This document shows, one piece after another, positions 9,778-17,307 of a stretch of DNA of 64,000 bases. Location: NCBI RefSeq assembly GCF_002979455.1, contig NZ_PCOU01000023.1, positions 30,102 through 94,101 of the forward strand, written 5' to 3'. Numbering within the stretch: position 1 is the first letter of the stretch; every line of letters begins with the position of its first letter. The notes beneath the pieces are model-generated. The model was not told where the DNA came from and searched no databases. It was given only the letters and a program-made list of their open reading frames with translations. Source of the stretch: Chryseobacterium sp. MYb7 (GTDB lineage: Bacteria > Bacteroidota > Bacteroidia > Flavobacteriales > Weeksellaceae). The position numbers and the translations under genes are program-made.

Positions 9778-9785
9778 CAAATGTA
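9778..9785 (-). promoter_or_regulatory. -7 promoter element for fabI
   Basis: On the minus strand TACATTTG matches the Bacteroidota consensus TAnnTTTG 25 bases before the fabI ATG. Confidence 0.7.
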
Positions 9786-9812
9786 ACAATAATTGTGGTT
9801 ATGACATAATAA

Positions 9813-9846
9813 AAAATGGAGCCTTATCAATTTAAGACTCCATTTT
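9813..9846 (-). terminator. Terminator after the small acidic helical protein gene
   Basis: The minus strand forms a 9-bp stem (AAAATGGAG / CTCCATTTT) about 30 bases beyond the stop at 9874 and continues into T-rich sequence. Confidence 0.7.
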
Positions 9847-9873
9847 ATTGAAAATATTTATATGACTGAAATA

Positions 9874-10173
9874 CTAATTGGTTTTCTTATTCCATTCTGC
9901 CTTTACATCCTCTGCTGCATCTTTGGTTTTTTCCCATGCTTCATCTGCTTTATCCTTTATATCTTCCCATGCATCTGATACATTAGCTTTTACCCTGTCT
10001 AACCAGTCTTCCTGGCTGGCCTCCTGATCATTGCTTCTTTTCTCATTGATGTAATCTTTGGCCTTGCCTGCCAATTCATTGATTTTCCATTTGGCGTTGT
10101 CCGTTGCATTCTGTAAAGAATTTTCTACATTGTTTACTGCATTTTCCGCTTTGTTATACTCTGAATTGTTCAT
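9874..10173 (-). CDS. Small hydrophilic amphipathic-helix (LEA-like) protein
   Basis: The 99-residue protein starting at MNNSEYNKAEN is almost all charged or polar and has no signal peptide or membrane segment. The C-terminal third shows an exact 11-residue period (VSDAWEDIKDK, ADEAWEKTKDA, AEDVKAEWNKK) with a Trp in each unit, as in LEA or CsbD/YtxH-like stress proteins. A longer reading from an upstream TTG adds a poor N-terminus, so the ATG at 10173 is preferred. A stress or desiccation role is inference; the exact family is not recognised. Confidence 0.75.
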   Translation of the reverse strand: MNNSEYNKAENAVNNVENSLQNATDNAKWKINELAGKAKDYINEKRSNDQEASQEDWLDRVKANVSDAWEDIKDKADEAWEKTKDAAEDVKAEWNKKTN

Positions 10174-10312
10174 AATACTATAAATTTTAGTTTGGTAGTT
10201 GTAATTAAACAAGAACCATTCCTAAAATCAGGATAGGTTGTTAAACTTTTGATAATATTTTGTTATCTTTTTCCAAATCGGTAGTATCTTTAATATACAA
10301 AATTTGATAATT

Positions 10313-10873
10313 ATGGAAAAAATTCGGTGCGGATGGTGCGAGAAAGATGATCTCTACAGAAAGTATCATGATGAAGAGTGGGGAAGGCCTGTATATGATG
10401 ATGAAACGATATTTGAATTCCTTATTCTGGAAAGTTTTCAGGCCGGACTGAGCTGGTATACTATTTTGTCTAAAAGAGAAAACTTCAGAAAAGCTTTTGA
10501 TCATTTTGATTATAAAAAAGTTGCGGGCTATGCACCTGAGAAAATCGAAGAATTGATGAACAATCCTGGAATTATAAGAAACAGACTGAAAATTCTGGCG
10601 GCGGTCACCAATGCACAAAAATTTATGGAAATTCAAAAGGAGTTTGGTAGCTTTTCCCAATACATATGGAACTTTATAGGTGGCAAACCGATTGATAGCA
10701 GCCCGGAATCATTGTCTGCTGTTCCTGCTACTACAGAAATTTCAGATCTTATTTCTAAAGAACTTAAAAAAAGAGGCTTCAAATTTGTTGGGTCTACGGT
10801 AATTTATGCCCATATGCAGGCGACCGGAATGGTAAATGACCACTTAAAAGACTGTTTTACCAGAAAAAAATAG
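10313..10873 (+). CDS. tag: DNA-3-methyladenine glycosylase I (Tag)
   Basis: This 186-residue base-excision repair enzyme removes 3-methyladenine from DNA. It carries RCGWCEKDDLYRKYHDEEWG at the N-terminus, the ESFQAGLSW block with the catalytic-pocket Glu, and the C-terminal zinc-binding His/Cys in GMVNDHLKDCF. The ATG at 10313 is used; a TTG three codons upstream would add MII without family support. It is monocistronic, divergent from the small helical protein gene. A degenerate -7 box (TATCTTTA) lies about 25 bases upstream. Confidence 0.96.
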   Translation: MEKIRCGWCEKDDLYRKYHDEEWGRPVYDDETIFEFLILESFQAGLSWYTILSKRENFRKAFDHFDYKKVAGYAPEKIEELMNNPGIIRNRLKILAAVTNAQKFMEIQKEFGSFSQYIWNFIGGKPIDSSPESLSAVPATTEISDLISKELKKRGFKFVGSTVIYAHMQATGMVNDHLKDCFTRKK

Positions 10874-11107
10874 TTGTTTTTTATTCAAAATTTGGTGAAG
10901 TTTATTGTTAATTATATAATTAAAAAAGTTAAGCAGAAAATTAGAGATATCTGCAAAGTCCAATGAATGCACTGTTTAATAAATGCTTGATATTTAAACA
11001 TTTTTCATTGTTTTGTGATTAAGTGTTGTTTTAATCACTATAATGTGTTTTTAATTATTGTTTTTTCAATAATATTGGTGTTTTATTAATAAATTGTTAA
11101 AAAATCG

Positions 11108-11115
11108 TATATTTG
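11108..11115 (+). promoter_or_regulatory. -7 promoter element for the YadA-head-like gene
   Basis: TATATTTG matches TAnnTTTG, 21 bases before the ATG at 11136. It lies downstream of an in-frame TTG at 11094, so that codon cannot be the start of a transcript from this promoter. Confidence 0.75.
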
Positions 11116-11135
11116 CACCTCCTAAAATTACAGGA

Positions 11136-12413
11136 ATGCAAAAAAACTATAAACTACACTACATTATTCTTTTATTATTCTTTACTTGTTTTATAAGTGC
11201 TCAGGTTGGGATAGGTACTCCGAATCCTGCACCTTCAGCAATGCTTCATATCAATGCCAGTCATAAGGGAGTACTGCTTCCAAGCGTGGCTTTAGCATCT
11301 ACAACAGATAATGTTACTGTACCTTCACCCGCAGACGGACTTATCGTATGGAATAACGGAACTTCCACACTCATTGAAATTGGATTTTATTATTGGTTTG
11401 AATCTAAATGGAATAAAATTCTGGCAAACGGCGGTACTCCCACAAAAATAGAGGATGGAAACAACTGGAATCTTACAGGAACCAATGTCGGAAACTATGG
11501 CGGAGCCAATACAACCCTTGCTTTAGGAACAAAAACATATGATGATCTCATTTTTAAAGTAAACGCGTTAACAGCCGGCAGATTGGGGGTTGATAATTCT
11601 GTAAGCTTTGGAACAGGCTCCAATGCAGGACAGAACGGTGTTGCCATTGGAAGTGCCAATTCAGCATTTATGGGAATAGCTATTGGAAGTGCCACAACGG
11701 TATCCGGAAATGAAGCTTTGGCTGTAGGTAATAAAACTACCGCAGCCGGATTCAGATCTACAGCAATAGGATTTCATGCGCAGACCAGCAGTAATGAATC
11801 AGTAGCAGTTGGAAATAATTCTTCGGCAGATGGGTTTCAATCCATCGCATTAGGATACAACGCTAAAACAAATACCAATAGTGAAACAGCTTTAGGATAT
11901 AATGCGGTAACCAATAGTCAAAACTCCACAGCTTTAGGTTCTGGTGCTAGTGCATTGGGGCAATATTCAACAGCAGTAGGATATGGGGCAAGTACTTCAC
12001 AGGCCAACGCTATTGTTTTGGGCGATAATAATGCTAATGTAGGGATTAGTACTAGTGCTCCGAATATCTCTGCAAAGCTGGATGTCAACGGGCAGTTTAA
12101 ATTGGGTGAAAAAGGCAGTGTGCAGAAAAATCAAATCAGTTTTGAAACATGGCCTGGAATATCCATCAACAATTTACCTCCGGGAAAATCTACCACTATT
12201 GATATTCCGGTTCCGAATGGTTATCAGCCAGGTTCTACAAAAGCTGTAGTAATAGTTTCTCCGGCAGGAGATTTTATAGGAAATTCCTCATTCTCCATTT
12301 CAAATCCAAGGTTGACTTCTGCTTCCAGTATTACAATTAATCTCACTAATATTTCAGGAAATGCCAATAGTTTGTACTCCGGACATTTTTATGTGATGAT
12401 TAATGAATTTTAA
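11136..12413 (+). CDS. Secreted protein with YadA-head-like beta-roll repeats
   Basis: From the ATG at 11136 this is 425 residues with a signal peptide ending FISAQ. The mature N-terminus VGIGTPNP...ALLHI-like block is common in Bacteroidota surface proteins. Residues about 165-300 hold roughly nine 14-residue repeats of the form (T/S)A(I/V/L)G...A, as in the head of trimeric adhesins such as YadA. The C-terminal 100 residues are a beta-rich domain without a YadA membrane anchor or a clear T9SS domain. A surface-fibre or adhesin role is likely. The export route is unknown. Confidence 0.8.
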   Translation: MQKNYKLHYIILLLFFTCFISAQVGIGTPNPAPSAMLHINASHKGVLLPSVALASTTDNVTVPSPADGLIVWNNGTSTLIEIGFYYWFESKWNKILANGGTPTKIEDGNNWNLTGTNVGNYGGANTTLALGTKTYDDLIFKVNALTAGRLGVDNSVSFGTGSNAGQNGVAIGSANSAFMGIAIGSATTVSGNEALAVGNKTTAAGFRSTAIGFHAQTSSNESVAVGNNSSADGFQSIALGYNAKTNTNSETALGYNAVTNSQNSTALGSGASALGQYSTAVGYGASTSQANAIVLGDNNANVGISTSAPNISAKLDVNGQFKLGEKGSVQKNQISFETWPGISINNLPPGKSTTIDIPVPNGYQPGSTKAVVIVSPAGDFIGNSSFSISNPRLTSASSITINLTNISGNANSLYSGHFYVMINEF

Positions 12414-12447
12414 ATAATAGGTTTTTTATTATAGTTGATATGGTGTG

Positions 12448-12476
12448 AAGGACTTCCGGACTGGGAGTCCTTTTTT
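12448..12476 (+). terminator. Rho-independent terminator
   Basis: A stem AAGGACT / AGTCCTT is followed by a T tract, 35 bases after the stop of the YadA-head-like gene. Confidence 0.85.
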
Positions 12477-12547
12477 GCTTCTATATTATAAGTATATATT
12501 TAATTGAAATTTCTCCTGTATAAAATGCTTCACACTTGTAAATAGGC

Positions 12548-12555
12548 TATTTTTG
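12548..12555 (+). promoter_or_regulatory. -7 promoter element for the 12587 gene
   Basis: TATTTTTG fits TAnnTTTG, 31 bases before the ATG at 12587. Confidence 0.7.
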
Positions 12556-12586
12556 TACTATTAAAAATGAATATCTCTTTCAAAAT

Positions 12587-13348
12587 ATGAAGAAAATAGG
12601 AATTATAGGGTATGGCTGGCTGGGGGAGAGAATAGCTTCTTCCTTCTCAGGGAAATATATCATATCGGCAACAACTACAACGGAAAGTAAAGCAGATCAA
12701 CTCAATAATAAAGGGATCGATGCTGTAATAGCTTCTTTCCCGGACTATCAGTTGACAGAAGCTTATTCACAATGGTCTGAGATTAAAAATATTGATGTCT
12801 TAATTATTACCATTCCGGTTTCAGAAAAGAGCTGTTGTGTAAGTTCTTTATACAACAGAATTCAAAATTTATCAGCTTTTATAGGAGCTTTTAAAGGACA
12901 GATGTTCCTGATGAGCTCTACAGGGGTTTATCCCGATCTTCCTCAGGAATTTACAGAAGAAGACGTTCCTTTGGAAAAAGTATCTGGCGAAAGAATGCTG
13001 AGAAATAAATATCCTCAGCTAAATATTTTAAGACTTGGCGGTCTCATGGGAGGCAACAGGCTTCTGAAAAACTATAAGGTGAGTAATCTGGATCACGCTG
13101 TCAACCATATTCATTACGCTGATATCAGTGGTATTATCTTAGAAATGATTGAAAGAAAAACTGAATCAAAATTATACAATGTAACCGCGCCGGTTCATCC
13201 GGCAAAAAGCCAGGTGATTAATGCACAGAAAAATATAGCAGATAATAAAGAATTTGAAGTGAAGGGTAAGAAAGTATTATCTTCAAAGCTGGTTTCAGAG
13301 CTGAAATATGTATTTCAGTATCCGGATCCCAAGATATTTCACTTGTAA
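12587..13348 (+). CDS. NAD(P)-binding Rossmann-fold protein, dTDP-sugar reductase-like
   Basis: This 253-residue cytoplasmic protein begins with a dinucleotide-binding loop (GIIGYGWLGERI). It continues with an extended-SDR-like fold: MSSTGVYPD near residue 110 replaces the usual S...YxxxK active site, and RLGGLMGGNR follows. The family resembles YeeZ/NAD-dependent epimerase-like proteins of unknown substrate. The classical Tyr-x3-Lys pair is not evident, so catalytic activity is uncertain. It is monocistronic between its own promoter and a bidirectional terminator. Confidence 0.75.
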   Translation: MKKIGIIGYGWLGERIASSFSGKYIISATTTTESKADQLNNKGIDAVIASFPDYQLTEAYSQWSEIKNIDVLIITIPVSEKSCCVSSLYNRIQNLSAFIGAFKGQMFLMSSTGVYPDLPQEFTEEDVPLEKVSGERMLRNKYPQLNILRLGGLMGGNRLLKNYKVSNLDHAVNHIHYADISGIILEMIERKTESKLYNVTAPVHPAKSQVINAQKNIADNKEFEVKGKKVLSSKLVSELKYVFQYPDPKIFHL

Positions 13349-13350
13349 TA

Positions 13351-13383
13351 AAAAAATCTCCGGAAACTATTCCGGAGGTTTTT
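13351..13383. terminator. Bidirectional terminator
   Basis: A 7-bp stem CTCCGGA / TCCGGAG flanked by A and T tracts serves the convergent genes ending at 13348 and 13404. Confidence 0.9.
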
Positions 13384-13403
13384 ATCTGTATGTAAAAAAA
13401 TAA

Positions 13404-14258
13404 TTACTTAATAATTCTTTCCAATACCCACTCAATCAGGTTTTTCTCAGAAGCATGGTGGTCTGCGGAGAATTCTCCACGTCTTCTGTTGGCAATAACG
13501 TTATTCACGGTAATAGCTTTGTGTCCTAATAATTTTGAAAGGGCATAGATCGCAGAGGTTTCCATCTCAAAATTGGTGATTCCAAGATCATTCAAGGTTT
13601 CTAAGAATTTGTCATCTACTGCTTTTAATCGAAGCTGTCTTCCCTGTGGAGCATAGAATCCTGGGAATGTTGCTGTATTTCCGTGGTATTTGGCATCTTT
13701 ATAATAGTCACCCATTTCTGCTGCCCAGTCTGAGAAATAAAGCATAGGCTTGATTTTTTCATAAGGGAATTTTTCTAAGAAGCTTTTAGAAAATTCATTT
13801 TCGAAATTGTAATCCTGATAGAAATGCATCAATCCGTCTAAACCTACAACGTTCTGGGTAACCAACATGTTGTCTACCTGTACATCCGGGTTTACACTTC
13901 CGCAAGTTCCCATACGGAATAGTTCAAGGGCTTTGTGCTCAGTCTTAAACTCTTTGTTTTTAAGATCAATATTCACCAAAGCATCCAGTTCGTTCATAAC
14001 GATATCGATGTTTTCCGTTCCGATACCGGTTGACATTACAGTGATTCTTTCTCCGCGAAGGGTTCCTGTATGCGTATAGAATTCTCTTTTATTTTTTTTG
14101 ATCTCTACGGTATCAAAATATTTTGAAACTTTTGCCACTCTGTCAGGATCACCTACAAGGATGATTTTGTCAGCAATATCTTCAGGGAGAAGATTCAGGT
14201 GGTATACACTTCCGTCTTCATTCAGAACAAGTTCTGAGGCAGCAAGTTTGTTTAGCAT
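13404..14258 (-). CDS. udp: Nucleoside phosphorylase (uridine phosphorylase-like)
   Basis: This 284-residue protein has the PNP/UDP fold: the phosphate loop VGDPDRV near residue 36, STGIGTENIDI, the FRMGTCGS core, and the substrate-binding NFEMETSAIYAL with the Met-Glu pair. Uridine phosphorylases cleave uridine to uracil and ribose-1-phosphate in nucleoside salvage. The length fits the longer Bacteroidota form. It lies 21 bases after the stop of the secreted-protein gene at 14280, so the two probably share a transcript. Base specificity is family-level inference. Confidence 0.88.
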   Translation of the reverse strand: MLNKLAASELVLNEDGSVYHLNLLPEDIADKIILVGDPDRVAKVSKYFDTVEIKKNKREFYTHTGTLRGERITVMSTGIGTENIDIVMNELDALVNIDLKNKEFKTEHKALELFRMGTCGSVNPDVQVDNMLVTQNVVGLDGLMHFYQDYNFENEFSKSFLEKFPYEKIKPMLYFSDWAAEMGDYYKDAKYHGNTATFPGFYAPQGRQLRLKAVDDKFLETLNDLGITNFEMETSAIYALSKLLGHKAITVNNVIANRRRGEFSADHHASEKNLIEWVLERIIK

Positions 14259-14279
14259 AATCTGTATATTTTTTGTTTT

Positions 14280-14765
14280 TTAATTAATCATAATAGCCTC
14301 TTTATAAGGAGATGCCATAACCTCATAGATGTCATTGTATTCTTCTACAATTCTCTTCTGACCATTCATTACTTCATATACGGTAACGACAGTTTTTTCA
14401 ATATTTTTAGGATCTTTCCTCTGTGAAGTAATTTCGTAGAAATGATCATCTTTTTTAAGAATAGAAATCAGTTCTTCTTTGGTAGAATTATTGGAAGTCA
14501 TCATTCCCGGGAATTCTACAACAATATCCTTCAGATCTGTATAGTTTTTATAAGGCTTGGTAACCCCGTTGGAATATACATAAACATTGGGAATATTTTT
14601 ATCCTTTTCCAAGCGGACCAAATAATAATCAGAGCCTCTTTTCTCGGCATATACAGCCATTTCCTGCTGCTTTCCGGATGGTTTTTCCGGTTGCTTCTTT
14701 TTCTGCGAAAATACCGTCATAGAAAGAAAACTTGCCGCAACAGCAAACCATAGTTTTGTTTTCAT
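14280..14765 (-). CDS. Secreted protein of unknown function
   Basis: This 161-residue protein has a clear signal peptide ending TVFSQ near residue 20, followed by a basic KKKQPEKPSGK stretch. The rest is mixed alpha/beta with no recognised catalytic motif. It is probably periplasmic. It precedes the nucleoside phosphorylase gene on the same strand with a 21-base gap; a functional link is not evident from sequence. I do not recognise the family. Confidence 0.75.
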   Translation of the reverse strand: MKTKLWFAVAASFLSMTVFSQKKKQPEKPSGKQQEMAVYAEKRGSDYYLVRLEKDKNIPNVYVYSNGVTKPYKNYTDLKDIVVEFPGMMTSNNSTKEELISILKKDDHFYEITSQRKDPKNIEKTVVTVYEVMNGQKRIVEEYNDIYEVMASPYKEAIMIN

Positions 14766-14975
14766 AATTTTATTTTAGTTTTTTTGATGTGTTGAATTCA
14801 ATTTAAAAAAATCCTCTCCCAATAATCTCCCGCCATTATTTTTCCGGTATTTCGAAGAACCGCTTTCTTTAGAATAATGAATTTGATTTCGGGGTTTAAA
14901 ATTAGTGAAAAATATGATATCAGAAATATAAACATTATTTAATCTGCTATTAAAACTGAGATAACATCGGATGAA

Positions 14976-14983
14976 TACTTTTG
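14976..14983 (+). promoter_or_regulatory. -7 promoter element for the di-haem peroxidase gene
   Basis: TACTTTTG fits TAnnTTTG, 13 bases before the ATG at 14997, implying a very short leader. Confidence 0.65.
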
Positions 14984-14996
14984 CCGCTAAAAATTC

Positions 14997-16826
14997 ATGA
15001 GATCTTATCCACTGCTTGTAATTGTCCTTCTGATAGGATTTGCAGTAATGTCTTTTAATCCTGTTTATAAAGGAAAAGAAAGCGAAAATACATTTGTTAA
15101 TAAAGGCTTGTCCGACTTTAAAAATAAGCTTGAACAGCTGAAATCAGCTGTTGATAAGTTCTCAGAAGACCGTATTTCCCTGGCAGAATTACAAAAATCT
15201 CTGAGCAGTACAAGAAATTCATTCAAAGAAATAGAGTTTTATGTTGCTTACCATTACCCTGAATTTACCAAAACCCATCTTAATGCAGCCCCTCTGTTTC
15301 ATATTGAAGCTGCGGGTACATCTTCCTATACACTTCCTCCCGAAGGATTGCAGGTGCTGGATGAGCTTATATTCTCAGACGAAGCAGAAAATGAGAAAGA
15401 AAAGATCAAAACGATTACCACCTTTTTATACAATAGCTATTCCGGGTTTTATTTAAGTGCTTTAAAAAATGGATTGAGCAAAGGAAACAACAAAACACTG
15501 CCTTTACGTATAGAATTAATCCGGATCTACTCCCTTGGTGTTTCTGGTTTTGATACCCCAGGTTCACTGAATATTTCTGAGGAAACAAGCCATACTCTTG
15601 CGGGAATGCAGAAATACATCAATGATGATCCTTATTTTAAAAACTATAATATTCAGAAAGCTGACCAGACTTTAACAGAAGCTATCAGCTATCTTTCAAT
15701 AAATACAGATTTTGAAACTTTCGACAGAATTGAGTTTTACAAAAAATATATACAGCCATTGTACGAAGAATTGGGAAAATGGGATGGAAGACCGGATGAT
15801 CTTAAAGAGTTTTCAGGATGGAACGTTGGTAACAAAAACTTTTTTAGCAGTGATTTTTTAGATCCCTATTTTTATACTTTATTAAAATCTTCAGAAGATA
15901 ATCCGAATCTCAGAAATCTTGGAAAATCAATTTTCTATGATCAGAACTTAAGTGGTAACGGAAAAATGAGCTGTGCGACATGCCACCTTCAGGAAAATGC
16001 TTTTACAGATCTTAAAGCAAAATCACAAAGCAATGTGGAGGGGAAAACAGTTTTGAGAAATTCTCCATCTTTATATAATGCTGTTTTTGCCAAGAGATTT
16101 TTTTATGACCTTCGTGCATTCTATCTTGAACAGCAGGTGGAGCACGTCATTTATAATGAACAGGAATTCAATACAAGCTATGAAAGCATTATTCAGAAAC
16201 TAAAAACAAAACCTGAGTATAAAAAAGCGTTCCGAAATGCCTTTAAGGACGGAAAAATCAGTAAAGAAAATTTTTCGAAAGCATTAAGCTCTTATGTGGC
16301 TTCACTATACTCATTTGACAGTGATTTCGACCGTTTTATGAGGAATGAAAAAAATGTTTCTGATGATGTGAAGAAAGGCTTCAACCTGTTTATGGGAAAA
16401 GCCAATTGTGCAACCTGCCATTTTGCCCCTCATTTTTCCGGATTGGTACCGCCATTTTTTAATGAAAATGAATCCGAAGTGTTGGGAATTACCACGAAGC
16501 CGATCAAACAGCTTCCTGTAGAACTTGATCAGGATTTAGGAAGAGGAAACAGCCCTGTAAAAAAGGAGAAATCATGGATTTATGATTACTCTTTCAAAAC
16601 AGTAACCGTTAGAAATATTGCTATTACGAAACCTTATTTCCATAACGGAGCTTTCAATACGCTGGAAGAAGTACTGGATTTTTATAACGAAGGTGGGGGA
16701 GAAGGATTAGGATTGAAAATGAAAAATCAAACCTTAGCACCGGATAAATTAAACCTTACCGAAACAGAAATCAAACAGATTATAGCCTTTCTGAATGCTC
16801 TTACGGATGTGAGTAAAGTGAAATAG
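14997..16826 (+). CDS. Di-haem cytochrome c peroxidase / MauG-family protein with N-terminal helical extension
   Basis: This 609-residue protein has an N-terminal membrane or signal segment (residues about 5-20). Residues about 30-300 are helical and not part of the usual peroxidase. The C-terminal half is a CcpA/MauG di-haem module with CxxCH haem sites at Cys326-His330 and Cys471-His475, starting LGKSIFYDQNLS. Typical family members are 320-460 residues long. It is expected to be periplasmic, using c-type haems to reduce peroxide or oxidise a partner. The extension may be a partner-binding domain. It is monocistronic. Confidence 0.88.
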   Translation: MRSYPLLVIVLLIGFAVMSFNPVYKGKESENTFVNKGLSDFKNKLEQLKSAVDKFSEDRISLAELQKSLSSTRNSFKEIEFYVAYHYPEFTKTHLNAAPLFHIEAAGTSSYTLPPEGLQVLDELIFSDEAENEKEKIKTITTFLYNSYSGFYLSALKNGLSKGNNKTLPLRIELIRIYSLGVSGFDTPGSLNISEETSHTLAGMQKYINDDPYFKNYNIQKADQTLTEAISYLSINTDFETFDRIEFYKKYIQPLYEELGKWDGRPDDLKEFSGWNVGNKNFFSSDFLDPYFYTLLKSSEDNPNLRNLGKSIFYDQNLSGNGKMSCATCHLQENAFTDLKAKSQSNVEGKTVLRNSPSLYNAVFAKRFFYDLRAFYLEQQVEHVIYNEQEFNTSYESIIQKLKTKPEYKKAFRNAFKDGKISKENFSKALSSYVASLYSFDSDFDRFMRNEKNVSDDVKKGFNLFMGKANCATCHFAPHFSGLVPPFFNENESEVLGITTKPIKQLPVELDQDLGRGNSPVKKEKSWIYDYSFKTVTVRNIAITKPYFHNGAFNTLEEVLDFYNEGGGEGLGLKMKNQTLAPDKLNLTETEIKQIIAFLNALTDVSKVK

Positions 16827-16828
16827 GA

Positions 16829-17165
16829 GTGTTCGAGTGTGGGAGAGTTTTAGAGTGAAAGTGTAGAAATTCTGGTTGCGAGTTTCGAGTTTCGAGTTGC
16901 GGGGTTAGAGTGTTTGAGAGTGATAGGGAGGAGATTTGGGGTATATCATGAATAGTTTTGAAAGTGGGGATGAATAACTTTTATTTCATGTATAACTTTT
17001 AAACAATTTTTTTACTCATAATTTCCGCGCAAATTCCGTATCCCGAACCTCGTACCATAATTATCTCCTCATATCTCACCTCGCATCCTACTTCAACCTT
17101 GTACCGCGCAACTTCAACACTCTCACTCTAAAACCCTCTCACACTCAAACCCTACAACCCCGCAC
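16829..17165. repeat. Large palindromic element of iterated GAGTGT/GAGTTT words
   Basis: The left arm (about 16829-16925) is built from repeated GAGTGT, GAGTTT and GAGAGT words. The right arm (about 17040-17165) contains their reverse complements (CACTCTCACTCTAAAAC). The central 110 bases are AT-rich. An 18-base word at 17141-17158 recurs inverted at 43058-43075. No gene was seen here. The element fills most of the gap between the peroxidase and PhoX-like genes. Confidence 0.7.
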
Positions 17166-17275
17166 TCCGCATCATTTAACACAAAATTAATCCCCTTAAC
17201 ATTACGTTTTTGATAAGTTAATATTAGGGGATTTATATTTAAAGTCCTATTAACAGGATAAAAGCTCTAATAAAA

Positions 17276-17283
17276 TAGTTTTG
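17276..17283 (+). promoter_or_regulatory. -7 promoter element for the PhoX-like gene
   Basis: TAGTTTTG matches TAnnTTTG. It overlaps an in-frame TTG at 17281, which therefore cannot be the translation start; the ATG at 17308 is used. Confidence 0.75.
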
Positions 17284-17307
17284 CAACGTCTAATAAATCA
17301 AATAAAA

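Noticed and set aside
10241..10660. 139-codon frame opposite tag
   Set aside because: Antisense shadow of the tag gene; codon pattern and motifs support tag only.
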